From positions 60,190 through 124,189 of the forward strand of contig NZ_FORU01000009.1 in NCBI RefSeq assembly GCF_900114085.1: 64,000 nucleotides of DNA, read 5' to 3'. The notes beneath the pieces are model-generated. The model saw only the letters and a program-made list of their open reading frames with translations. It had not been told where the DNA came from and made no database searches. Of the stretch, positions 1 through 9,778 are shown in pieces (the stretch's first letter is position 1; the number at the start of each line of letters is the position of its first letter). The position numbers and the translations under genes were made by a program. This DNA is from Myroides guanonis. Its GTDB lineage: Bacteria > Bacteroidota > Bacteroidia > Flavobacteriales > Flavobacteriaceae.

Positions 1-332
1 GGAAAGGTAAAAAATAATAAAACACCAGCGGTAACATTACTTAATAATGACCATTGAGCAAACATAGCAACTCCAATAACAGCAAATACTGAAGTAAGTG
101 TAATATAAAAATTCTCTTTATCAACACCCCAAATAGCAAATAAAGATAGTACTAACAAAAAGCCAAGTAGAATATTAAAAAGTCTGATTATCACTAAAGT
201 TCTACTTCCTTTAATATCTGCTTTTTTTGAGAATTTTTTGATTAATTTCGACAAGATATTCTTTGTCAAAAGATATACAATCAAACAGATTGCCGAAGCA
301 ATTATACGTGGGTAATACTGTTGTAATTCCAT
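1..332 (-). CDS. Mechanosensitive ion channel, MscS family (N-terminal part)
   Basis: The gene reads off the left edge of the window, so only the first 110 or so codons are present, starting at the ATG at 332-330. The visible part has two hydrophobic segments (about residues 8-22 and 45-66) separated by a basic stretch, then a third hydrophobic segment with the motif AQWSLLSNVTAG. That motif is typical of the pore-lining helix of small MscS-type channels. Such channels open under membrane tension to release solutes on osmotic downshock. The start lies 2 bp after the maf stop, so it is the distal gene of the DUF2520-kdsC-maf operon. The conserved beta domain is outside the window, so subfamily cannot be given. 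Confidence 0.8.
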   Translation of the reverse strand, partial: MELQQYYPRIIASAICLIVYLLTKNILSKLIKKFSKKADIKGSRTLVIIRLFNILLGFLLVLSLFAIWGVDKENFYITLTSVFAVIGVAMFAQWSLLSNVTAGVLLFFTF

Positions 333-334
333 AA

Positions 335-916
335 TTAAAAATTAGAAAGTTCATAAACCAGCTTTTCTGTTGGTAGGCCTACTACATTGCTATAAGAACC
401 ATTGATAGAACTTATGCCAATTAAACCAATCCACTCTTGTATTCCGTAACTACCAGCCTTATCAAAAGGTTGATATTCTTCAATATAGAAATCTATATCT
501 TCGGGTGAAATGTTTGTAAAAGTAACTTCTGTAATATCGTGAAAAAGAACCTGTTTGTCAAGAGACTTTATGCATACAGAGGTTATTACTTGATGTGTTT
601 TTCCAGATAGGCTTGAAAGCATAGCAAAAGACTCATCATAATCATTTGGTTTTCCCAGAGCTCGTTGTTCATGCCAAACTATAGTATCACTAGTGATAGC
701 AATGGATATACTATCATTTAATGTAATAGCATTTGCTTTTTGAAGTGCAATATGATCTGTAATGTTATGACCTTGAAAATCGCTAGGATAACTTTCATCA
801 ACATCTGGTGATTGAATAGAAAAATCCAGATGTAATTCTTTTAAATATGCTTGACGTCGAGGTGATTTAGAACCTAAAATTAATTTTCTGTCCTTTAGTT
901 TATCTTGTAGTAGCAT
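335..916 (-). CDS. maf: Maf-family nucleoside triphosphate pyrophosphatase
   Basis: 193 residues, normal for Maf. The N-terminal phosphate-binding motif GSKSPRRQ (residues 15-22), the catalytic-site aspartate in SDTIVW (Asp77), the GKP turn (about 88-90) and the C-terminal DKAGSYGIQ and GSYSNVVGLP blocks are all present. Proteins of this family hydrolyse dTTP, UTP or modified nucleotides to monophosphates and are thought to clean the nucleotide pool; the dTTP/UTP (YhdE) type fits the motifs best. It follows kdsC by 8 bp and precedes the mscS gene by 2 bp in a tight minus-strand operon. Confidence 0.93.
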   Translation of the reverse strand: MLLQDKLKDRKLILGSKSPRRQAYLKELHLDFSIQSPDVDESYPSDFQGHNITDHIALQKANAITLNDSISIAITSDTIVWHEQRALGKPNDYDESFAMLSSLSGKTHQVITSVCIKSLDKQVLFHDITEVTFTNISPEDIDFYIEEYQPFDKAGSYGIQEWIGLIGISSINGSYSNVVGLPTEKLVYELSNF

Positions 917-924
917 GAAAGTAA

Positions 925-1452
925 TTAATCAAATTTTGCTTCGAAATGCTCGAACCATTTATGTTGTGTTTTCATAACTTGTTCTATAACATCTCGAACA
1001 GCTCCCTTTCCTCCATTGATGTGAGAAATGTATTTAGATATCCTTTTAATTTCTGGAGCCGCATCTTGTGGACATGTAGGTAAACCAACCAATTGCATAA
1101 CGTGATAGTCTGGAATATCATCGCCCATATAAAGAACCTGATCAGCTTTAATAACGTGCTTATTTAGATAGTCTTCCAAAACCGTAACTTTATTAGAAAC
1201 ACCTAAAAAAACATCTTTTATGCCAAGATTTTCAAGACGGATACGCACTCCATCATTACTTCCGCCAGAAATGATACAAATGTTATATCCTTGTTCTGCA
1301 GCTGCCTTTAATGCATAACCATCACGTATATACATTTCACGTAGTAATTCGCCATTTTGAGCTACATGTATAGTACCATCCGTTAATACTCCATCTACAT
1401 CAAATATGAATGTAGTGATGTCGTTCATAATTTCCTTGAAGTGTTTTGACAT
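925..1452 (-). CDS. kdsC: KdsC-type HAD phosphatase (Kdo-8-phosphate phosphatase)
   Basis: 175 residues, the length of the minimal cap-less HAD phosphatase KdsC. The HAD motif I is FDVDGVLTDG (Asp18 nucleophile, Asp20 acid/base), motif II is IISGG, the lysine is in VSNK, and motif IV is GDDIPD. KdsC hydrolyses 3-deoxy-D-manno-octulosonate 8-phosphate to free Kdo for lipopolysaccharide. The start codon overlaps the stop of the upstream DUF2520 gene (TAATG), suggesting translational coupling. A second in-frame ATG lies at residue 9; the longer start is kept because of the overlap. Confidence 0.9.
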   Translation of the reverse strand: MSKHFKEIMNDITTFIFDVDGVLTDGTIHVAQNGELLREMYIRDGYALKAAAEQGYNICIISGGSNDGVRIRLENLGIKDVFLGVSNKVTVLEDYLNKHVIKADQVLYMGDDIPDYHVMQLVGLPTCPQDAAPEIKRISKYISHINGGKGAVRDVIEQVMKTQHKWFEHFEAKFD

Positions 1453-2201
1453 TATTTTCGTTGAATTGATTTAGTAATTAGTGTGTAAATATCTTTTTTG
1501 TTAGTGTCTTTTAGGATTTCTAAGTGCCTGGAAATTGTTTGAGAATCCCTTCTTATAGCAGGACCTGTTTGAGCTTTCGAAGGATTTAAGAATTCAATTT
1601 TTTGCGCGGTTTCTAATATGAGTGGTCTTAGAATTTCAAAGGGAACAGCGTGTTCTTTACACACCTCTTCTCCTAAGGTGTACATATGATTGCTAAAATT
1701 ATTTACAAAAACAGCCGCAAGATGAATGGCTTGACGTTGATTAGAATCAATGAAATAGATTCGTTCTGAAAATTTTAGTGCAATATTTTCTAATATTTTT
1801 AAATCAGATTTTTCACGAGCTTCAAGACAGAAAGGTATTTTGGAAAAATCAACGTCTTTATCTTTAGAAAAAGTTTGTAACATATAAAGTACTCCTAATC
1901 TATGCTTTGGGTTTATTGCCTCCATAGGGGTGTTTCCAGATACGTGTACCACGAATTGATTTGGAACGTCTATAGCATTGGAGATTTCAGATATAGCATT
2001 ATCACTTACTGCTATTATAAAAATATCACTAGGTCTTAGTTTTTTAATATCAGTGGTTATTAGTTCTTCGGAAACGAGATCTGTTAGATGATGTTCGTTT
2101 CTTGCGTATATTTGTTGCAAAGAAAGAGAATCATGTTTTAAAATGTTTAAGATAAGGTGATGAGCAACATTACCAGAGCCTAGTACTGTAATTGTGGTCA
2201 T
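1452..2201 (-). CDS. Rossmann-like and DUF2520 domain protein
   Basis: 249 residues. The N-terminus has a Rossmann dinucleotide-binding motif GSGNVAHHL (residues 8-16), and the overall layout is that of ketopantoate/pyrroline-5-carboxylate reductase-like proteins: an NAD(P) domain of about 115 residues followed by an all-helical domain (DUF2520, from about residue 125) with HLAAVFVNNFSNHMY. The true substrate of this family is not established. It is the first gene of the operon with kdsC, maf and mscS. Its 5' end overlaps the putative promoter of the divergent haemoglobin gene. Confidence 0.85.
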   Translation of the reverse strand: MTTITVLGSGNVAHHLILNILKHDSLSLQQIYARNEHHLTDLVSEELITTDIKKLRPSDIFIIAVSDNAISEISNAIDVPNQFVVHVSGNTPMEAINPKHRLGVLYMLQTFSKDKDVDFSKIPFCLEAREKSDLKILENIALKFSERIYFIDSNQRQAIHLAAVFVNNFSNHMYTLGEEVCKEHAVPFEILRPLILETAQKIEFLNPSKAQTGPAIRRDSQTISRHLEILKDTNKKDIYTLITKSIQRK

Positions 2202-2219
2202 AGGTCTAAAATACTTTTA
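2192..2219 (+). promoter_or_regulatory. Bacteroidota-type promoter for truncated haemoglobin
   Basis: TTG at 2192-2194, 17 bp spacer, then TACTTTTA at 2212-2219, one mismatch from TAnnTTTG. The expected start of transcription near 2226 lies after the upstream ATG at 2224, so it supports the ATG at 2257 as the real start. Confidence 0.5.
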
Positions 2220-2256
2220 TACAATGAATTCAATTTATTATAGTATCTACAAATTT

Positions 2257-2646
2257 ATGAAAAAAGATATCGAAAACCTTGAAGATGTAAAGCAATTAGT
2301 TAATATGTTTTATGAGCGTGTGCGTATCAACGAATTAATAGGTCCGATTTTTAATGCTAAAATTCAAGATAGGTGGGAAATGCATTTGCAGCAGATGTAT
2401 AATTTTTGGCAAACAGTTTTATTAGAAGAGCACACCTATAATGGTAGACCCTTTCCACCTCATGCGCATTTGCCTATATCTCAAGAACATTTTGATACTT
2501 GGTTAGAACTTTTTAAAAATACTTTAGACGAATTATTTGATGGACCTAAAGTTGAAGAAGCTAAATGGCGTGCTAATCAAATGGCTCAAATGTTCTTGAA
2601 TAAAATAGAGTATTTCAAAGAGTATACAGGTAAAACATTGTTGTAG
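2257..2646 (+). CDS. Group III truncated haemoglobin
   Basis: 129 residues from the chosen ATG. The layout is that of group III (P) truncated haemoglobins: an N-terminal helix ending LVNMFYERVRINELIGPIF, the MYNFWQTVLL helix, the NGRPFPPHAHLPI segment carrying the probable proximal-side histidine, and FDTWLELFKNTLDELF. These haem proteins bind O2 or NO, and their role in Bacteroidota is not settled. Two upstream ATGs (2194, 2224) would add residues without family similarity and lie before the predicted transcription start. The gene is divergent from DUF2520 and convergent with the next lipoprotein gene. Confidence 0.88.
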   Translation: MKKDIENLEDVKQLVNMFYERVRINELIGPIFNAKIQDRWEMHLQQMYNFWQTVLLEEHTYNGRPFPPHAHLPISQEHFDTWLELFKNTLDELFDGPKVEEAKWRANQMAQMFLNKIEYFKEYTGKTLL

Positions 2647-2675
2647 TTTTCGAAAAAACCTAATAAAACAAATTG

Positions 2676-4091
2676 TTAGTTAGCTGTACTTAGCTTCTCT
2701 ATAATATTAGTGTCGAATATGTTTACAAACGGATTGTGAATTGTTCCATCACTATTTAAACTAATAGCGCGTTGAATTTTATTAATAATCCAGAGGTCTT
2801 TCAATGTTTGAAAATTAGTTGTTCGAAGTTCTAAAATAGTATTAGGGCGGTGATTATTTATATGATTAACCCAACCGATGTGATCAGCGTCTATACTGAT
2901 TGCAATGATTTGTAAATTGGGATTTTGTTGTGCGATTAAAAGAGCTCTTCTGTGAGAAGCATCAGAATGATCTATGGCATTCTTTGTCCAAAAGAATATC
3001 AGAGTTGGTTTGTTGATTAGATTATTAATAGAAACATATTTATTGTTAGTGTCTACTAAGGGGGCTTCTGGTAATCGTTTTTCAAGCTTTAGATTTTGAA
3101 TAGCATTTCTAATTTTTAAAATTTCATTATGCTGGTTTTTATCTGTAGAAATTTCGAAGTATCTGTTTAGAAATAATTCATTGTTAACTATGTTTTGATC
3201 GTCTAACAAGTATATAAAAGCAATTTTATCTAATATAGTGTTTTTAACTTTTTCGTTTTGAATAAGAGTGTCAATGATATTTAGTTTTTCAATGTTCTTA
3301 TCAAAACTTGTCTCACTATCGAATTCGATTTCAGTTTGTTCTACTTCAGAGCTTAACATAACTCCAAGATATCTGGTAAATGAAGAGAAATCAATTAATT
3401 TTTCATTGTTGAAGTTGATTCTTTTTCTGAAATCGTAGTAGTCAAAAGGTAGGTCTTTTCTTATATCTTCGTTATTTCTAACCAAGTGAGCAACTGGGTA
3501 TATTTCTCTTTGTGAAAAGAAGTGTAAGTCTAACATCGTTTTGGCATACAAATCGAAATCAGGTGACCAATTTATACTTGCCTTGTTTCTGAGGTAAAAT
3601 GTAGTTCGAGCTGCGTGTGCAGAATCGGTTCTTCTGATGAAATCAGGAACAGATGCATCATAATATTCATAGAGTTTATTCCTGTCGACCAAATTTTTTG
3701 TATTCAATTGCATCAGGAAGTTGTTTTTTTGTTCACCTCTACCAGAATATATTATGCTGTGGTCAAAATCTCTTGTGTTTAATCGTAAGTTTAAACTATC
3801 ATTTTTTTCAAAAAAGACATATTGATATTCTGGATTATGTCTGTATATGTACATTCCTGGAGTTAAAGAATCGAATTTTTTTATGAATTGATTGTTTTCG
3901 TCGAGATATAAAGTATCTAACACTATTTCATCTTTGCAAAACAAAACATAGTTGCTAGTAGGGTTAACAATCTCACCTCTAAAATAAGCGGAGTAGTCTT
4001 CGTCATCAAATTTTTTAGAACAAGATGAGAGAACTGTAAGTACTAGAATGGATTGTATTAAAAATAAGTGATTTATTTTTAAAGAATACAT
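2676..4091 (-). CDS. Thioredoxin-fold (TlpA-like) lipoprotein without CXXC
   Basis: 471 residues from the ATG at 4091; the upstream ATG would put nine residues before the signal peptide. The N-terminus is a lipoprotein signal ending in the lipobox LSSC. The middle (about 30-330) has a DUF4369-like beta-rich start and helical region. The last 130 residues look like a TlpA/AhpC thioredoxin fold (LIFFWTKN, then IAISID, then a C-terminal strand). The usual WCxxC redox site is replaced by WTKNAID, so disulfide chemistry at that site is not possible. It is probably a periplasm-facing anchored protein of unknown role. A TACTTTTG box upstream fits this start. Confidence 0.75.
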   Translation of the reverse strand: MYSLKINHLFLIQSILVLTVLSSCSKKFDDEDYSAYFRGEIVNPTSNYVLFCKDEIVLDTLYLDENNQFIKKFDSLTPGMYIYRHNPEYQYVFFEKNDSLNLRLNTRDFDHSIIYSGRGEQKNNFLMQLNTKNLVDRNKLYEYYDASVPDFIRRTDSAHAARTTFYLRNKASINWSPDFDLYAKTMLDLHFFSQREIYPVAHLVRNNEDIRKDLPFDYYDFRKRINFNNEKLIDFSSFTRYLGVMLSSEVEQTEIEFDSETSFDKNIEKLNIIDTLIQNEKVKNTILDKIAFIYLLDDQNIVNNELFLNRYFEISTDKNQHNEILKIRNAIQNLKLEKRLPEAPLVDTNNKYVSINNLINKPTLIFFWTKNAIDHSDASHRRALLIAQQNPNLQIIAISIDADHIGWVNHINNHRPNTILELRTTNFQTLKDLWIINKIQRAISLNSDGTIHNPFVNIFDTNIIEKLSTAN

Positions 4092-4135
4092 TGTTTCTTT
4101 TAATTTAGGAATTGACACAAGAGTTCGTATAGGTA

Positions 4136-4143
4136 CAAAAGTA
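4136..4143 (-). promoter_or_regulatory. Bacteroidota -7 box (TACTTTTG)
   Basis: On the minus strand this reads TACTTTTG, an exact TAnnTTTG match, 45 bp upstream of the TlpA-like lipoprotein start. No clear TTTG is seen at the -33 position. Confidence 0.45.
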
Positions 4144-4209
4144 ATATTAAGATACCCTAGCTGTAGTTAATGGAGAGTTAAATCTTCGAATAGAACTCAG
4201 TCTGATTAA

Positions 4210-5886
<1,677 letters not shown>

Positions 5887-5903
5887 CCATTCTCTTTATA
5901 GAT

Positions 5904-5937
5904 AAAAAAAACCTGTATTATCAAATACAGGTTTTTT
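5904..5937 (+). terminator. Rho-independent terminator after ABC-F gene
   Basis: Nine-bp perfect stem ACCTGTATT (5911-5919) / AATACAGGT (5924-5932) with a 4-base loop, flanked by A-run and T-run, so it can work in both directions. Confidence 0.9.
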
Positions 5938-5990
5938 TGTTTTCTAGAAGTTTATAAATGAATATTTACAATTGAGTTTATTATATAATA

Positions 5991-6027
5991 AAAAAGCAGT
6001 CCACAATAAAGGGGACTGCTTTTTTTA
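5991..6027 (-). terminator. Terminator after purL
   Basis: Stem AGCAGTCC (5995-6002) / GGACTGCT (6013-6020), with A-run before and T-run after. It lies 22 bp beyond the purL stop and is symmetric, so it serves the minus strand and can back up the ABC-F terminator. Confidence 0.88.
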
Positions 6028-6048
6028 TTTCGAATAGAAATTTATCGA

Positions 6049-9000
6049 TTATGAGTTTTTCTCAATCCATTCTCTTGCGTTAACAAAAGCTTCGATCCAA
6101 GGAGAAACCTCGTCATTTCTGTTTTCTGGATAATTAGCCCAATGCCATTGGAAAATAGATCTTTCAATATGTGGCATCATAACTAAATGTCTACCAGTAC
6201 TGTCTGTAAGCATTGCTGCGTTATAGTCAGAACCATTAGGGTTTGCAGGATATTTATCGTAAGCATATTTTGCTACAATTTGGTATTTATCTTCTGCTTC
6301 AGGTAATTGAAATTTACCCTCACCATGAGAAACCCATACTCCAAGAGTGCTACCCGATAGAGTAGATAACATAACAGAATTATTGTTTTGAACCGTTACA
6401 GATGTAAAAATACTTTCATGTTTTTCAGAAGTATTGTGAAGCATCTTACCGTGTACTTCATGTTCAGGTTGAATTAATTCAAGTTCCATAAACAGTTGGC
6501 AACCATTACAAATACCCACAGATAAAGTGTCTTTTCTGCCGAAGAAGTTTTTTAAGGCTGTATTTGCTTTTTCATTGTATAAGAAAGCTCCAGCCCATCC
6601 TTTTGCAGAACCTAATACGTCTGAGTTTGAGAAACCACCAACAGCTCCGATAAATTGGATATCCTCTAGAGTTTCTCTCCCTGAGATTAAATCTGTCATG
6701 TGAACGTCTTTAACATCAAAACCAGCTAAATACATTGCATTGGCCATTTCACGTTCAGAGTTACTACCCTTTTCACGGATAATAGCAGCTTTAGGTCTTG
6801 GCTTAGAATTGTCTAAATGAGGTTTTTTACCATCGAATTGCTGAGGAAATGTAAATTGAAGAGGTAGGTTTTTATAGTTTTCAAAACGAGCTTGCGCCAT
6901 TCCGTTTTTAGACTGCTTTTGATCTAATAAGTAAGAAGTTTTAAACCAAGTATCTCTTAATTCAGAAACATTGAATGTAAATGTGTCTTGATTGTTAGTA
7001 ATAGAAACTTCATTTCCTGTAATAACCTGCCCAATTTTAACAGCTTTAATACCTTGCTTAGAAACAAATGTTTCAAATGCGTTATCATCATTCGCTTGAA
7101 TTACTAATGCGATATTTTCATTAAACAAAGCTTTGACAGTGTCTTTTTCGTTTAATCCACTTAAATCATAGTTAGCAGCTAAATCAACATCTGCAAAGCA
7201 CATTTCTAGTAAAGTAGTAACTAAACCACCACTACCAATATCGTGTCCAGCAGCAATGTGGCCTAAAGATATTAACTCTTGAACAGTATTGAATGCTTTT
7301 TTGAAATATGCTCCATCTTTAATAGTAGGTGCTTCGTTACCAATTTTGTTTAGAATTTGTGCAAAAGAAGAACCACCTAATTTGAATGTGTCATTAGAGA
7401 GGTTTATATAGTAAATAGAACCTGCGTTTTTACTTAAAACTGGCTCTACAATTTTTGTAATGTCATTACAGTTTCCTGCTGCTGAAATAATAACTGTTCC
7501 AGGAGCAATAACATCTTGGTTAGGGTATTTTTGTTTCATAGACAAAGAGTCCTTACCAGTAGGGATGTTAATACCTAACTCTATAGCAAAGTTAGAACAA
7601 GCTTCAACAGCTTGGTATAAACGAGCGTCTTCTCCAGGGTTGTTACATGCCCACATCCAGTTAGCGGATAGTGAGACGCTTTTTAGACCGTCTTTTAAAG
7701 GAGCCCATACAATATTAGAAAGAGATTCAGCAATTGCATTTCTACTTCCTGCTGCAGGGTCAATTAAAGCAACAATTGGGTTGTGACCAATAGAAGTTGC
7801 AATACCTTCTTTTCCTTTGAAATCAAGAGCCATAGCTCCTAAGTTGTTCAATGGAAGCTGTAAAGGACCTGCGCATTGTTGTTTTGCAACACGTCCGCTC
7901 ACACAGCGGTCTACTTTATTTGTTAACCAGTCTTTACAAGCAACTGCTTCTAATTGTAGCAATTGATTTAGATAGGTTGGAACATTAGCTGTAGTGTATT
8001 CTAAATCTTGGTAATTACGAACAATTGTTTTGTCTTCCATAATTGTTTTCGGAGAGCTACCAAACATATCTTCAAGATTAAAATCCATTGGTTTTTCTCC
8101 AGTGGTTTTAGATTCGAAAGTAAAACGATTGTTAGAAGTTACATCTCCAACTTCATACATAGGAGATCTCTCACGATCAGCGACTCTTTTAAGAGTGTCT
8201 ATATCACTTGGAGCAATCACTAATCCCATACGTTCCTGAGATTCATTACCGATTATTTCTTTAGCAGAAAGAGTTGGGTCTCCAATAGGAAGTTTGTCTA
8301 AGTCAATCAAACCTCCAGTTTCTTCTACTAGTTCAGATAAACAGTTTAAATGTCCACCTGCACCATGATCGTGAATAGAAACAATAGGGTTATTTTCGCT
8401 TTCTACCATACCGCGAATAGCATTTGCAGCACGTTTTTGCATTTCTGGATTAGAACGTTGTATAGCGTTTAATTCAATACCAGAACCAAAAGCACCAGTA
8501 TTTGCAGAAGATACCGCAGCACCTCCCATACCAATACGGTAGTTTTCACCTCCTAAAATAACAACTTTATCACCATCTTTAGGTGTTTTTTTGATCGCTT
8601 GGTCTAATTTACCATAACCTATTCCACCAGCTTGCATGATTACTTTGTCAAAACCTAACATACGAGCATCTTCTTCGTGCTCAAAAGTTAAGATAGAACC
8701 TGTAATTAACGGTTGGCCAAATTTATTTCCAAAATCAGAAGCTCCATTAGACGCTTTGATTAAGATATCAATTGGTGTTTGGTATAGCCATTGGCGTTCA
8801 TCCATAGCGTTTTCCCATGGACGGTTTTCTTCTAGTCTAGAGTAAGAAGTCATGTATACAGCTGTTCCTGCTAAAGGCAAAGAACCTTGTCCGCCAGCAA
8901 GACGGTCTCTAATTTCTCCTCCAGATCCAGTTGCAGCACCATTAAATGGTTCAACTGTAGTAGGGAAGTTGTGAGTTTCAGCTTTTAAAGAAATTACAGA

Positions 9001-9714
9001 ATCAAATTCTGTTTCTTGATAAAAATCTGGTTTGTCTGCTGATTTAGGAGCAAACTGAGTAACACGAGGACCTTTAACAAAGGCAACATTATCTTTATAT
9101 GCAGAAACAATATCGTTAGGATTTGTTTCTGATGTTTTTCTAATTAATTTGAAAAGTGAAGTTGGTTTTTCTTCACCATCAATGATAAAAGTACCATTGA
9201 ATATTTTGTGACGACAGTGTTCAGAATTTACTTGAGAAAAACCAAAAACCTCTGAATCTGTAAGTTTTCTACCTAATTTAGTAGACAGATTTTCAAGGTA
9301 TTCTATTTCTTCTGCATTTAGTGCTAAACCTTCTTTCTCATTGTAAGCAGTGATATCTTCTATTTCAAGAATAGGTTGTGGTTTTGCGTTGATGTCGAAA
9401 ATAGTTTGATCTAAAGTAGTGAATTTCTGAGATAACATTGGGTCAAAACTGCTATTCTCTTCTGATCTAATGAATTCTTCGATTCGCAAGATACCTTCTA
9501 TTCCCATGTTTTGAGTGATTTCAACAGCATTGGTACTCCAAGGTGTAATCATCGTTGCACGAGGACCAATAAAAGCCTCTTGTAATGAGGACACGTTTAA
9601 ATGCTTAGCGTTTCCAAAAAGCCAATTTAGCTTTGATATATCTTCGTTGGTCAAAGAATCAGTGGAATCTACTGCATAAAAAATGCTAGAAGGATTTTCA
9701 AAGAAGTAAATCAT
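6049..9714 (-). CDS. purL: Phosphoribosylformylglycinamidine synthase, single-chain
   Basis: 1221 residues, the large single-chain PurL type. In order: an N-terminal PurS-like domain, a linker, two ATP-grasp-independent AIRS-like synthetase halves, and a C-terminal class I glutaminase domain. The substrate motif SQVNSEHCRHKIFNG is near residue 165. The glutaminase nucleophile is Cys1069 in VGICNGCQLF, and the PHIERS histidine block is near the C-terminus. It converts FGAR to FGAM with glutamine and ATP, step four of purine synthesis. It is monocistronic, with its own -7 box and terminator; no other pur genes are in the window. Confidence 0.97.
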   Translation of the reverse strand: MIYFFENPSSIFYAVDSTDSLTNEDISKLNWLFGNAKHLNVSSLQEAFIGPRATMITPWSTNAVEITQNMGIEGILRIEEFIRSEENSSFDPMLSQKFTTLDQTIFDINAKPQPILEIEDITAYNEKEGLALNAEEIEYLENLSTKLGRKLTDSEVFGFSQVNSEHCRHKIFNGTFIIDGEEKPTSLFKLIRKTSETNPNDIVSAYKDNVAFVKGPRVTQFAPKSADKPDFYQETEFDSVISLKAETHNFPTTVEPFNGAATGSGGEIRDRLAGGQGSLPLAGTAVYMTSYSRLEENRPWENAMDERQWLYQTPIDILIKASNGASDFGNKFGQPLITGSILTFEHEEDARMLGFDKVIMQAGGIGYGKLDQAIKKTPKDGDKVVILGGENYRIGMGGAAVSSANTGAFGSGIELNAIQRSNPEMQKRAANAIRGMVESENNPIVSIHDHGAGGHLNCLSELVEETGGLIDLDKLPIGDPTLSAKEIIGNESQERMGLVIAPSDIDTLKRVADRERSPMYEVGDVTSNNRFTFESKTTGEKPMDFNLEDMFGSSPKTIMEDKTIVRNYQDLEYTTANVPTYLNQLLQLEAVACKDWLTNKVDRCVSGRVAKQQCAGPLQLPLNNLGAMALDFKGKEGIATSIGHNPIVALIDPAAGSRNAIAESLSNIVWAPLKDGLKSVSLSANWMWACNNPGEDARLYQAVEACSNFAIELGINIPTGKDSLSMKQKYPNQDVIAPGTVIISAAGNCNDITKIVEPVLSKNAGSIYYINLSNDTFKLGGSSFAQILNKIGNEAPTIKDGAYFKKAFNTVQELISLGHIAAGHDIGSGGLVTTLLEMCFADVDLAANYDLSGLNEKDTVKALFNENIALVIQANDDNAFETFVSKQGIKAVKIGQVITGNEVSITNNQDTFTFNVSELRDTWFKTSYLLDQKQSKNGMAQARFENYKNLPLQFTFPQQFDGKKPHLDNSKPRPKAAIIREKGSNSEREMANAMYLAGFDVKDVHMTDLISGRETLEDIQFIGAVGGFSNSDVLGSAKGWAGAFLYNEKANTALKNFFGRKDTLSVGICNGCQLFMELELIQPEHEVHGKMLHNTSEKHESIFTSVTVQNNNSVMLSTLSGSTLGVWVSHGEGKFQLPEAEDKYQIVAKYAYDKYPANPNGSDYNAAMLTDSTGRHLVMMPHIERSIFQWHWANYPENRNDEVSPWIEAFVNAREWIEKNS

Positions 9715-9746
9715 TACGATCTGTTTTTAGTAGTTGTTGTAAGATG

Positions 9747-9754
9747 CAAAAGTA
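9747..9754 (-). promoter_or_regulatory. Bacteroidota -7 box for purL (TACTTTTG)
   Basis: Exact TAnnTTTG on the minus strand, 33 bp upstream of the purL ATG, in the 64-bp gap after the beta-helix lipoprotein gene. This makes purL independently transcribed. Confidence 0.6.
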
Positions 9755-9778
9755 CTGCAAAAAAAGACAATTTAAAAA

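Noticed and set aside
7460..8845. Several open frames antisense to purL
   Set aside because: They are shadows of a well-supported 1221-codon gene with all expected motifs.
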